Positions 1-6,949 of a DNA stretch of 7,971 nt are shown here, piece by piece (positions within the stretch are counted from its first letter, which is position 1; every line of letters begins with the position of its first letter). A program made the translations under genes and the position numbers. This DNA is from CAZKUR01 sp964556005 (GTDB lineage Bacteria > Bacteroidota > Ignavibacteria > Ignavibacteriales > Ignavibacteriaceae), in assembly GCA_964556005.1 (NCBI GenBank), contig CAZKUR010000131.1, positions 1-7,971 on the forward strand, read 5' to 3'. The notes beneath the pieces were generated by a model, which saw only the letters and a program-made list of their open reading frames with translations, did no database searches and was not told the origin of the DNA.

Positions 1-54
1 ATCTTATAATTTTTGTCCTTTTTAAAATCTTAAAGAAACTTTAAACTTTTGGCT

Positions 55-2055
55 TCAAAAAGCTTCACCAATACCGAAATGGACTTCCATTGTGCTGAAT
101 GCCCTTCTTTGAAAGATAAATTCTTTATTAAACGGATCATAAAACTTAAACCCGAAGTCCAGCCTAAACGGTGCAATAGAAGTGTAATATCTAAAACCGA
201 AACCTACGGCAACTGCAACTTTATCGTACCGGAATTGTTTATATCCTAAAAATGTATTTCCATAATCGGTAAACAGCGCTACACCGTAATTATTTAAAAA
301 CCTGTAACGGTATTCAAACGAACCTTCCAGCAAAAATGTTCCGCCTTTTACGTTTATGCCGTTAACAAAAAGGACTGTGTCTGTACCTGGTGGAATAAGC
401 TGATTCGCCCTCCAGCCTCGAATTGAGTTGCTTCCGCCGGCATAAAATGTTCTGTTTAACGGAATGCCGGCGTAACTTCCTAAATATGATTGAAGCTGAC
501 CGACTTTAAACTTAGATGCAAATATTGACGTTTTTTTCGGATTCAATGAAAAATAAGTAGAGTAATTCACCTGGAGTTTATAAAACAACGTTCCGGAATA
601 TTTATCCTTTAAAATTTTGGTTACAATATATGGTAATGAGTTAGCCTCTTCAACTAAAAATGATAAGTTATAGCCCCGTGTCGGGAATAAAATATCATCC
701 ACAGTGGTGGAACCGAAGTCGGCACCAATTAGGGAAAGAAATTTTACCGATAGGCTGTCGTTGTAAGTACGGTATATTTCGTGGCTCGATTCAACATTGT
801 AGTAAGCACTTAAATAATTTATAAAAGTATAAGTAGGGAGTTCGAAATCAAACGTCAGCTTTGAACCGTATAAAGTATTATTATATTCGCTCTGCTTATT
901 TATTGTTGCATAATTTTCCCATGTCCCGTAAATCGGTTTCCCAAATAAAAACGGCTGTTCGATTTTCAATCTTCCGTCGAAATATCCGAGAAGTGTTGTA
1001 TCTCTGAAAGAGAATTTCTTAATAAGATTTCCGAAATTAACATGAATAATGTCCTGCAGTCCGAATGAAGAACTAAGTGTAAATTTTCTTGCGTTGCCTA
1101 AAAAATTTTTTCTGATATATGTTGCACCGAGGCCGAGATTAAACGCGCTTTGTTCGTTGTTCGCGATTATTTCGGGTGAAAGCTCGTTCATCTGCCCAAT
1201 TGTCCCTTCCAATTTTAACGGGACTTTACTGTCGGTCGTATCGCTGCTTATTGCTGAAATAAAAACCGAATTGAACAGTGCGGTTCTGAATAGACGTGCC
1301 TGGCTTCTTTTAATATTTTCTAAGCTGTAGTAATCTCCTTTTCTGATGCCCGTAATATCTCTAAGCATATCTTCATCGACGTCTTTTGCACCTTCACCTT
1401 TAGTATTCACATAAACTGTATCGATCTTATATCTATGACCTGGGGTAAAATACATATCCATATCTGCTTTTTCTTTAACGGTATCCCTTAATACCGTAAC
1501 GCTGTCGAAGTCGGCAAACATGTATCCTTCATTAGTTAACGTATTTACAACTTTATCTACCTTTTGTTGAACCTCATTCTGTTCAAACCTGTTCGTCGAA
1601 TCGAATTCAAGCATATAATGAAGATCATAGAAAAGAGGCTTGTGCACAGAATCGATGCCGTTTATGGTGCTATGCCCGTAAGTCGAAGGCTTTCCCTCAT
1701 TAATCAAATATATTAAATTCACTGAATGGTCCGATGTATCAACCGAATATTTATAGGATACATGCATATCAAAAAATCCGTTTGCATTATAATATCCCTT
1801 CAATGCGTTTATATCCAGGGGAATATTCGTGGAATCGAAATAAACCGGTTCGGAGCCGAACGGAGTAAACGAATATAAGAACTGCCAAAACCAGCCCGGG
1901 GTTTCCTTTGAATAAATTACCGAACTTAAAACCGAAGAGGAATATTGATTATTACCCTCAAATTGAATTGATTGAAGCTGATACAAATTCTGCTGCTGCG
2001 AATATGCTATTGTAAAAAATACAAATGAAAAAAATAATAATTTTCTAAAATTCAT
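55..2055 (-). CDS. TamA/BamA-like Omp85 outer-membrane protein with three POTRA domains
   Basis: Omp85-family outer-membrane barrel protein of 666 aa, expected to help insert or translocate proteins at the outer membrane. Residues 1-19 form a signal peptide (basic N-terminus, aromatic-rich hydrophobic core, AYS|Q cleavage site, no lipobox). POTRA-like segments lie near 24-128, 130-208 and 210-288; the first carries an aromatic insertion (GWFWQFLYSF) before a PVYFD segment, as I recall from Bacteroidota TamL-type proteins. The barrel occupies about 293-666, with a FPTRGY strand motif near 457, the family hallmark GGSNSIRGW at 540-548 (loop 6), and a C-terminal Phe typical of barrel proteins. 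Three POTRAs and this length fit TamA/TamL better than five-POTRA BamA, but the subfamily is uncertain. I chose ATG at 2055 because it directly precedes the signal peptide. The frame also opens at a TTG at 2088, but that would put 11 polar residues before the signal peptide and overlaps a promoter-like box. It is the last gene of the envelope group, 65 bases after the lipoprotein gene. Confidence 0.9.
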   Translation of the reverse strand: MNFRKLLFFSFVFFTIAYSQQQNLYQLQSIQFEGNNQYSSSVLSSVIYSKETPGWFWQFLYSFTPFGSEPVYFDSTNIPLDINALKGYYNANGFFDMHVSYKYSVDTSDHSVNLIYLINEGKPSTYGHSTINGIDSVHKPLFYDLHYMLEFDSTNRFEQNEVQQKVDKVVNTLTNEGYMFADFDSVTVLRDTVKEKADMDMYFTPGHRYKIDTVYVNTKGEGAKDVDEDMLRDITGIRKGDYYSLENIKRSQARLFRTALFNSVFISAISSDTTDSKVPLKLEGTIGQMNELSPEIIANNEQSAFNLGLGATYIRKNFLGNARKFTLSSSFGLQDIIHVNFGNLIKKFSFRDTTLLGYFDGRLKIEQPFLFGKPIYGTWENYATINKQSEYNNTLYGSKLTFDFELPTYTFINYLSAYYNVESSHEIYRTYNDSLSVKFLSLIGADFGSTTVDDILFPTRGYNLSFLVEEANSLPYIVTKILKDKYSGTLFYKLQVNYSTYFSLNPKKTSIFASKFKVGQLQSYLGSYAGIPLNRTFYAGGSNSIRGWRANQLIPPGTDTVLFVNGINVKGGTFLLEGSFEYRYRFLNNYGVALFTDYGNTFLGYKQFRYDKVAVAVGFGFRYYTSIAPFRLDFGFKFYDPFNKEFIFQRRAFSTMEVHFGIGEAF

Positions 2056-2060
2056 AGTTG

Positions 2061-2088
2061 AATTTATCCGGTAATGCCGAAGTGTCAA
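2061..2088 (-). promoter_or_regulatory. Possible sigma70-like promoter immediately before the Omp85 gene
   Basis: On the minus strand a consensus TTGACA (2083-2088) is followed after 16 bases by TAAATT (2061-2066, four of six matches to TATAAT). The -10 box ends only five bases before the ATG at 2055, so a transcript from it would start at or very near the start codon. The -35 is good and the -10 mediocre. It may be a chance match, with the gene read from the upstream promoter instead. Confidence 0.3.
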
Positions 2089-2120
2089 TACTAATTTTGC
2101 AGATTACTACTCCCTGTGTT

Positions 2121-2750
2121 TTAATTGTCAATGCTTATATCTTTATTGATTAATTTTAATGAAGGATAATCTCTCTTAAAATTATTAACAAAAAAATCCT
2201 TAATTTCTTTAACCTCATCGGTATTTTTCGAAATAAATAAAGAAACAGGTTTGGGAGATTCGATTATCAAATGCGCATAATATACCTGGCGTTCATTTAA
2301 ATTAATAATATCAGAAAATATTTCGCCGCCGCCGCTGCCTAAAAAATAATCCTGTGAATTATAATATATCAATTCATAATCAAATTCAGGAAATTTAATT
2401 TTATTTATGAGGCTTTCTTTGAACGATCCTGTCAAAAGGCCTGTATCATAAATTTCAGTAAGATTATTGCCGATTAATTTTAAAAAGTAAAATCTAATCC
2501 CCCATTTATGAGCAGATGAGGTTTCCGTTCCTGCAGCTACTTCAACGACAGTGTCCAGGTCGTAACTGCCTTTTTTAGCGAACATTACATTATTTCCGAG
2601 TAAAGCTTTGGTTTGATTTAAAACGAAAACGGGATCATTATATTTTGAGACAATTCCAAGATCCTTTTTATTATTTTTTTCCCCGCATGAAATAAGAATT
2701 AATGAAAAAAGAAAAATCAAAGCGAATTTAAAAAATTTATTTAATGACAA
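2121..2750 (-). CDS. Unrecognised lipoprotein, translationally coupled to the YkuD-like gene
   Basis: I do not recognise this 209-aa protein. Residues 1-22 form a lipoprotein signal peptide: basic start, hydrophobic core and lipobox LISC with Cys22 as the lipidation site. A Lys/Asn-rich linker follows (CGEKNNKKD), so the mature protein should be anchored in a membrane and face the periplasm or surface. The rest looks mixed alpha/beta, with a KWGIRFYFLKLIG strand-like stretch at 82-94, a GSGGGE turn at 138-143, hydrophobic strands near 156-174 (VYYAHLIIES, VSLFIS), and a charged C-terminal helix around 178-194. No enzyme motif is visible. It starts with TTG, supported by AAAGGA seven bases upstream, and its first 14 bases overlap the end of the upstream transpeptidase-like gene, so translation is probably coupled. 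Position suggests an envelope role linked to that protein; this is inference only. Confidence 0.8.
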   Translation of the reverse strand: MSLNKFFKFALIFLFSLILISCGEKNNKKDLGIVSKYNDPVFVLNQTKALLGNNVMFAKKGSYDLDTVVEVAAGTETSSAHKWGIRFYFLKLIGNNLTEIYDTGLLTGSFKESLINKIKFPEFDYELIYYNSQDYFLGSGGGEIFSDIINLNERQVYYAHLIIESPKPVSLFISKNTDEVKEIKDFFVNNFKRDYPSLKLINKDISIDN

Positions 2751-3429
2751 CTTTAGTTCCTTTCTTTACAACAGTATATAACTCATCAATATCTTCATTG
2801 CTTACAGCTACCGAACCGTCTGTCCAATTATAAACAAAAGGCAGGTTTTTAAAGAAATAATTATAACGACCAATTCCTTGAATTCCAATATCTCCTCCCA
2901 GAACGGTTTTATCATCGGTACAACCGGAATAATAAAATTCGAATTTTAATTTGTCAAACTCATTTTGGGTTATCAACCCTTTACGAAGTGCTTCGGAAGC
3001 ATCATTAAGATTCGGATAATTCAATCTGAAAAATTTGTGATATTTGCCGCCGGTATCTATTTCACAAATTTTATAAACGCCAACAGGGGTCGACTCGTCG
3101 TCCGCTTTTGATTTCGGCTTGCGGATATTTTGCCCAAAATTTGCTTTATAAGTTTTTACCAAAACCGTATCGTCGTACAGCAATAATGAATAAGTCGATC
3201 TGTCGATTATTATATTCGCGTTATCAATTTTTTTTATCCCTTTTTCTTTCATTGCGGCAGAAAGAGGAATTTCTCTCAGGTTAAGAATTATCCCGTAAAT
3301 TATTACGCCTGTAATAAATACCAATATCCCGGCACATACATAAAAAATATTGCGGATTGTATTAGTATTAAAAAAAGAAAATAATTTTTTAAGTAAAACC
3401 TTAAAAAATTCCTGAAATTTTATATCCAT
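2737..3429 (-). CDS. Membrane-anchored YkuD (L,D-transpeptidase) family protein, catalytic Cys replaced by Ser
   Basis: A 230-aa single-pass membrane protein. The N-terminus is basic and presumably cytoplasmic, residues about 27-50 form one hydrophobic helix, and the remainder should be periplasmic. The periplasmic part reads as a YkuD domain, the fold that cross-links peptidoglycan stems or attaches proteins to them: a strand at 72-92 (NIIIDRSTYSLLLYDD), the KPKSKADDESTPVGVYKI segment (104-121) matching the family's G-D-x-x-T-P-x-G-x-Y pattern, a YPN segment at 138-140, IGIQG at 181-185, and NWTDGSVAVSN at 201-211 before the closing GTKVVIK strand. In active relatives the last motif carries the nucleophile as (S/T)xGC and the former reads IxIHG. 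Here they are Ser206 (TCG) and Gln184 (CAA), so normal transpeptidation is unlikely. The reading frame is intact and shows no other decay. ATG at 3429 is the only plausible start; an AAGGAG lies 17 bases upstream, farther than optimal. First gene of the envelope group. Confidence 0.85.
   Translation of the reverse strand: MDIKFQEFFKVLLKKLFSFFNTNTIRNIFYVCAGILVFITGVIIYGIILNLREIPLSAAMKEKGIKKIDNANIIIDRSTYSLLLYDDTVLVKTYKANFGQNIRKPKSKADDESTPVGVYKICEIDTGGKYHKFFRLNYPNLNDASEALRKGLITQNEFDKLKFEFYYSGCTDDKTVLGGDIGIQGIGRYNYFFKNLPFVYNWTDGSVAVSNEDIDELYTVVKKGTKVVIK
2758..2763 (-). promoter_or_regulatory. Ribosome binding site deciding the TTG start of the lipoprotein
   Basis: AAAGGA on the minus strand lies seven bases before the TTG at 2748-2750. 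It is inside the last codons of the upstream gene. The spacing is good, and no ATG lies near enough to keep the lipobox at a normal distance from the start. Confidence 0.7.
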
Positions 3430-3518
3430 CGATGAATTTAATGAGACTCCTTATATCTAAAAGAAATTTAATGAAAAATAAACCATAATTAAATAACTCC
3501 GAACAGAAAAGGGCTATC

Positions 3519-3545
3519 ATTATAATGCACAAAACGCTGTCCCAA
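3519..3545 (-). promoter_or_regulatory. Candidate promoter for the envelope gene group
   Basis: On the minus strand a perfect TATAAT (3519-3524) lies about 90 bases before the transpeptidase-like gene. TTGGGA (3540-3545, four of six matches to TTGACA) sits 15 bases upstream of it; the spacing is short. The -35 element is inside the 3' arm of the frr hairpin, so termination of one unit and initiation of the next share the same DNA. The -10 is centred in a 10-base palindrome (3518-3527). Confidence 0.45.
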
Positions 3546-3576
3546 AAAATATAAAAATTAAATTTGGAACAGCGTT
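3533..3576 (-). terminator. Probable intrinsic terminator after frr
   Basis: Inverted repeat with 14-base arms at 3533-3546 and 3563-3576 around a 16-base AT-rich loop. There is one non-Watson-Crick position, which becomes a U·G pair in the minus-strand transcript. The stem contains GCGTT/AACGC and GTCCC/GGAAC blocks. It begins 25 bases after the frr stop, and the minus-strand RNA continues with a short UUUU run, so efficiency may be partial. Confidence 0.65.
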
Positions 3577-3601
3577 AAAAAATTACGGCTTCATGAAGTA
3601 T

Positions 3602-4156
3602 TTAAACTTCCATAATTTCGGCCTCTTTATGCATGAGAATATCATCCACAATTTTGGTATGTTCATCGGTTAACTTCTGGACCCTGTCTTCGGCTTTCTT
3701 TAAATCATCTTCGGATATTTTCTTTTCTTTTTCCTCTCTTTTGAGATGATCATTTGTATCACGGCGGATGTTTCTAACGGCAATTTTAGAATCTTCTCCA
3801 AATTTTTTTACGAGCTTAACAAGCTCTCTTCTTCTTTCTTCATTTAACGGCGGGATAGGAATTTTAAGGTTTGTGCCGTCGCTGACGGGGTTTAAGCCTA
3901 TGTTTGCCTCGAGTATTGCTTTATCGACCGCAGTAAGAATTGATTTATCCCACGGCGTAAATGACAATGCATGAGCATCCAGCACCGTTAAATTCCCAAC
4001 CTGATTAATAGGCGTCATATTTCCATAATATTCAACTTTGATGCCGTCAAGCAAAGCTGTAGTAGCTTTACCGGATCTAATTTTTGTAAGTTCTCCTCTT
4101 AATGCTTCGAGAGTTTTATCCATTCTCGATTTTGCGTCTTTTATATAATTTTCCAT
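3602..4156 (-). CDS. frr: Ribosome recycling factor
   Basis: RRF of 184 aa, the usual length. With EF-G it splits the post-termination ribosome so that subunits can be reused; it acts in the cytoplasm. The protein shows the three-helix domain I formed by the N-terminus (MDKTLEALRGELTKIRSGKA, 12-31) and the C-terminal two helices. The small domain II lies between them (about 32-105), with VEYYGNMTPINQVGNLTV and the PIPPLNEERR hinge. The conserved RNIRRDTND ribosome-contact helix is near residues 128-136. The start is well set: GAGAGG (4162-4167) lies five bases before the ATG. It follows pyrH by 34 bases, the classic pairing, and is followed by a hairpin terminator. Confidence 0.98.
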   Translation of the reverse strand: MENYIKDAKSRMDKTLEALRGELTKIRSGKATTALLDGIKVEYYGNMTPINQVGNLTVLDAHALSFTPWDKSILTAVDKAILEANIGLNPVSDGTNLKIPIPPLNEERRRELVKLVKKFGEDSKIAVRNIRRDTNDHLKREEKEKKISEDDLKKAEDRVQKLTDEHTKIVDDILMHKEAEIMEV

Positions 4157-4190
4157 AAAAGCCTCTCAATTTTTTAATGGACAAGCTGTG

Positions 4191-4913
4191 TTAGTTCCTA
4201 TCGTGAATTAACGTACCGACATTTTGCCCTGTTACTACTTTTAAGAAATTATCGGGAACATCCATATTGAAAACAACCATGGGTAAATTATTTTCCTGGC
4301 ACAAGCTGACGGCAGTCAGGTCCATTACTCGCAAATTCTTTGTCATAATGTCGAGGTAGGAAATATTCTCAAATTTTTTTGCATTGGAGTTTTTTTCAGG
4401 ATCCGAATCAAAAACCCCGTCAACCCTTGTTCCTTTCATAATTACATCTGCTTCAATTTCAACAGCTCTTAAAGAAGCAGCGGTGTCTGTGCTGAAATAC
4501 GGATGCCCTGTACCGGCACCTAAAATAATCACTCTTCCTTTTTCAAGATGGCGAATTGCTCTTCTCCTTATATACGGTTCTGCAAATTCCTCCATTTTGA
4601 TTGCGGTTAATAATCTCGTTGGAATTTTTTTATGTTCAATAGCATTTTGCAAAGCTAAAGAATTTATTACGGTTGCAAGCATCCCCATTTGATCCCCCGT
4701 AACACGGTCAATTCCCTGATCATCGGCACTTAATCCTCTGTAAATATTTCCGCCGCCAATTACTACTCCGACTTCAACGCCGATATCGTGTGCCTTTTTA
4801 ATTTCATCCCCGAAAAAATCAAGTACGTTATGATCAATCCCGAAACCTTTTTTCCCCATAAGAGATTCACCGCTTAACTTAAGTAATACTCTTTTATATT
4901 TTAATTCACTCAT
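4191..4913 (-). CDS. pyrH: UMP kinase (uridylate kinase)
   Basis: Bacterial UMP kinase of 240 aa, amino-acid-kinase fold. It phosphorylates UMP to UDP with ATP in pyrimidine nucleotide synthesis; in bacteria the hexamer is typically inhibited by UTP and often activated by GTP. Visible motifs are the N-terminal KLSGESL phosphate-binding segment (12-18), VIGGGNIYRG (51-60), DRVTGDQMGMLAT (69-81), GTGHPYFSTDTAA (134-146, substrate/nucleotide loop) and MKGTRVDGVFDSDP (159-172). Length and all blocks match the family. The Shine-Dalgarno is weak (AGAAAG a few bases before the ATG). It is separated from tsf by a strong terminator and so is probably the first gene of a pyrH-frr unit. Confidence 0.98.
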   Translation of the reverse strand: MSELKYKRVLLKLSGESLMGKKGFGIDHNVLDFFGDEIKKAHDIGVEVGVVIGGGNIYRGLSADDQGIDRVTGDQMGMLATVINSLALQNAIEHKKIPTRLLTAIKMEEFAEPYIRRRAIRHLEKGRVIILGAGTGHPYFSTDTAASLRAVEIEADVIMKGTRVDGVFDSDPEKNSNAKKFENISYLDIMTKNLRVMDLTAVSLCQENNLPMVVFNMDVPDNFLKVVTGQNVGTLIHDRN

Positions 4914-4957
4914 TATTTCTTTCTAAAAATATTTAAAAAATTTTCGTGATCCGTAAC

Positions 4958-4986
4958 AGTATATAATCTCAGGAATTGATCCGTTA
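4958..4986 (-). promoter_or_regulatory. Weak candidate promoter for pyrH-frr
   Basis: In the 127 bases between the tsf terminator and pyrH, the minus strand contains TATACT (4958-4963, five of six matches to TATAAT) about 45 bases before the start codon. The hexamer 17 bases upstream (TAACGG, 4981-4986) is a poor -35. A promoter is expected here because of the terminator behind it, but the exact box is uncertain. Confidence 0.3.
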
Positions 4987-5044
4987 TTTTCATCAAAATA
5001 AGAAGTGTATTTCAAAATGAATTAAAAACTAATGATTAATATAA

Positions 5045-5075
5045 AAAAAGGTCTTAAAACAATTAAGACCTTTTT
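5045..5075 (-). terminator. Strong intrinsic terminator after tsf
   Basis: Perfect inverted repeat with 13-base arms (5045-5057 and 5063-5075) and a five-base loop, core GGTCTTAA/TTAAGACC. It begins six bases after the tsf stop. In the minus-strand transcript the stem runs into a tract of seven U (5043-5049). This separates rpsB-tsf from pyrH-frr. The A and T tracts flank both sides, so it could also work on the plus strand, where no gene is seen. Confidence 0.92.
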
Positions 5076-5080
5076 CCAAA

Positions 5081-5938
5081 TTATTTGTTTTCGTCGCTTA
5101 AATGAAAGCGCTTGAAATGCGATATTTTAACATTAGTACCATGTTTTGAATTAAATTCTTTCAGAACATCGCCGACCGATTTGGTATTATCTTTTATGAA
5201 AGCTTGTTCAATCAAACAATTTTCCTGGTAGAATTTATTCAATTTGCCTTGAGCAATTTTATCGAGAATCTGTTCGGGCTTTCCTTCTTTTTGGGCCAAC
5301 GCTTTATAAATTTCAATTTCCTTGTCTATCGTATCTTTTGGAACTTCTTCCCGGTAAGTGCATATAGGCTTCATTGCGGCAACCTGCATTGCAAAATCTT
5401 TACCTAATGCGGCAGCTTCATCTTTTTCCGTTGCAGCTTCATTTAAAACGATCAGAACTCCAAGCTTAGCGCCAAGGTGAACATAATCTACAACAATTCC
5501 GTTTTCCGCCTTCTCATTAGTAAAACGTGAGACTTCTATCTTCTCTCCAACTTTTCCAAGGACCTCTTCCATACTTTCTTTTAAGCCGAAATTATTTTGA
5601 AATAATTCGTCTATGGTTGCAGGTTTTTTATCATATACGCTGTCTAAAACTTGACCGGCAAATTTGCGAAATTCATCACTGTTTGCAACAAAATCGGTTT
5701 CGCAATTTACTTCCACCATCGTTCCGGTAGATTTATCATCGGAAACTCTTGTTAAAATCATACCTTCGTTTGCAGATTTTTCGGCTCTTTTTGCTGCAAC
5801 CGAGGCGCCCTTTTTCCGAAGCAATTCAATAGCTTTTGTCATATCACCGTTTGCTTCGGTAAGCGCTTTTTTGCAGTCCATCATTCCTGCGCCGGTTTTT
5901 TTTCTTAATTCATTGACTTGTTGTGCTGTTATCGCCAT
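5081..5938 (-). CDS. tsf: Translation elongation factor Ts
   Basis: EF-Ts of 285 aa, the nucleotide exchange factor that releases GDP from EF-Tu in the cytoplasm. The N-terminal UBA-like domain reads VNELRKKTGAGMMDCKKAL (8-26). It is followed by the AIELLRKKGASVAAKRAEKSANEG block (36-59) and the signature TDFVAN (81-86), which contacts EF-Tu. The core subdomains and a C-terminal module (about 215-285, with FIKDNTKSVGDVLKEF) complete a normal-length protein. The start ATG is 20 bases after the rpsB stop. The Shine-Dalgarno is modest (AAAGGG, 11 bases from the ATG), so translation may partly depend on coupling with rpsB. The rpsB-tsf order is near universal in bacteria. Confidence 0.98.
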   Translation of the reverse strand: MAITAQQVNELRKKTGAGMMDCKKALTEANGDMTKAIELLRKKGASVAAKRAEKSANEGMILTRVSDDKSTGTMVEVNCETDFVANSDEFRKFAGQVLDSVYDKKPATIDELFQNNFGLKESMEEVLGKVGEKIEVSRFTNEKAENGIVVDYVHLGAKLGVLIVLNEAATEKDEAAALGKDFAMQVAAMKPICTYREEVPKDTIDKEIEIYKALAQKEGKPEQILDKIAQGKLNKFYQENCLIEQAFIKDNTKSVGDVLKEFNSKHGTNVKISHFKRFHLSDENK

Positions 5939-5958
5939 AATATTTAATTCCCTTTTAT

Positions 5959-6846
5959 TTACTCCGGATTAGTCTGCGTTTCAGTATTAGGCTTTTCCTG
6001 ATTCTCACCCGCAGATTCGGTTTTAACTTTTGCTTTCAAAGCCTTAGCTGCTTTTTTTTCTGCTCTTTCGGCTTCTTCTTTTTCTTTTTCTTTCTGCTTT
6101 TCTTCTTCTTTTTCTTTCTTTATTCTTTCTCTCTCGGCAGCTTCCTCTGCTTTAATTTCTTTAGCTTTAGCCAATCCTTCGATAACTGCATCTGCCATAA
6201 ATTTCGTAACAAGTTCTATTGTTTTTACAGCATCATCATTAGCCGGAATTACATAGTCAACTTCAGTAGGATCGCAGTTAGTATCAACCATTGCAAATAC
6301 AGGAATTTTCAATCTTTGAGCTTCCTTAACGGCAATGGATTCTTTTTTAATATCCACAATAAAAATAGCGCCGGGGAGCCTGTTCATCGATTCAACTCCC
6401 TCTAAAATTTTTTTCAGCTTATCTTTTTCCCTGCTTAAGAACAATCTTTCTTTTTTTGTTATCTTATCAAAAGTTCCGTCAGTTTCCTGTTTTTCAATAT
6501 TATTTAACCTCTTCACGCTTTTACGAATGGTCGCAAAATTAGTTAGCATTCCGCCGAGCCATCTTTCATTAACCCAATTCATATCACATCTTTTTGCTTC
6601 GGTATAAATAACATTTTTTGCCTGCTTTTTGGTTCCAACAAATAATATTCTTCTACCTTCGGCAACCAAGTTCGAAAGCTGCTCCATTGATTCGGTTAAA
6701 AGCTGTTGGGTTTTTTTCAAATCGATAATGTGAATCCCGTTCTTTTCCATGAAAATATACGGTTTCATTTTGGGATTCCATCTGCGGGTCAAATGACCGA
6801 AATGCGCACCAGCCTCTATAAGGTTGGTGAGTTCTATCTGAGGCAT
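5959..6846 (-). CDS. rpsB: 30S ribosomal protein uS2 with long charged C-terminal tail
   Basis: Ribosomal protein uS2, 295 aa, which binds the 30S head-body junction and helps bS1 or related factors join. The conserved core covers residues 1 to about 227: LIEAGAHFGHLTRRWNPKM (9-27), FVGTKKQAK (69-77), NERWLGGMLTN (93-103), RLPGAIFIVDIKKE (156-169) and DTNCDPTEVDYVIPANDDA (188-206). Most bacterial uS2 proteins are about 230-260 aa. The extra part here (about 228-295) is a Glu/Lys-rich predicted single helix or coiled coil (KEKEEEKQKEKEKEEAERAE), then an Ala/Lys stretch and a polar Asn/Thr/Pro-rich end. The ATG has a clear AGGAG (6855-6859) eight bases upstream. First gene of the rpsB-tsf pair. 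Confidence 0.98.
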   Translation of the reverse strand: MPQIELTNLIEAGAHFGHLTRRWNPKMKPYIFMEKNGIHIIDLKKTQQLLTESMEQLSNLVAEGRRILFVGTKKQAKNVIYTEAKRCDMNWVNERWLGGMLTNFATIRKSVKRLNNIEKQETDGTFDKITKKERLFLSREKDKLKKILEGVESMNRLPGAIFIVDIKKESIAVKEAQRLKIPVFAMVDTNCDPTEVDYVIPANDDAVKTIELVTKFMADAVIEGLAKAKEIKAEEAAERERIKKEKEEEKQKEKEKEEAERAEKKAAKALKAKVKTESAGENQEKPNTETQTNPE

Positions 6847-6875
6847 TTTATTTACTCCTGTTTTTATCTTCTACT

Positions 6876-6906
6876 TCCTTCATCTTTACCCTTCATCCTT
6901 TAATCC
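6876..6906. repeat. Imperfect tandem repeat in the rpsI-rpsB spacer
   Basis: Two imperfect copies of a pyrimidine-rich unit on the plus strand: CCTTCATCTTTACC at 6877-6890 and CCTTCATCCTTTAATCC at 6890-6906, with a degenerate CTTCTAC further along (6868-6874). In the minus-strand message this is a purine-rich GATGAAGG-type tract ending just before the rpsB Shine-Dalgarno. It could be a local duplication or an unstructured leader segment; no function is shown. Confidence 0.5.
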
Positions 6907-6949
6907 AGGACACAGGGGGTAAATCGGAAAGTATGATTGTTATTAAATA

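Noticed and set aside
30..44. Small hairpin TTAAAG-AAA-CTTTAA downstream of the Omp85 gene
   Set aside because: Only six mostly A/T pairs and no proper U-run follows on the minus strand, so a terminator cannot be claimed. The real end of the unit may lie outside the window.
6864..6896. Ten-codon minus-strand frame (MKGKDEGSRR) before rpsB
   Set aside because: It falls wholly in the purine-rich repeat, and its AAAGG lies directly against the ATG with no spacer. It is probably a by-product of low-complexity sequence rather than a leader peptide.
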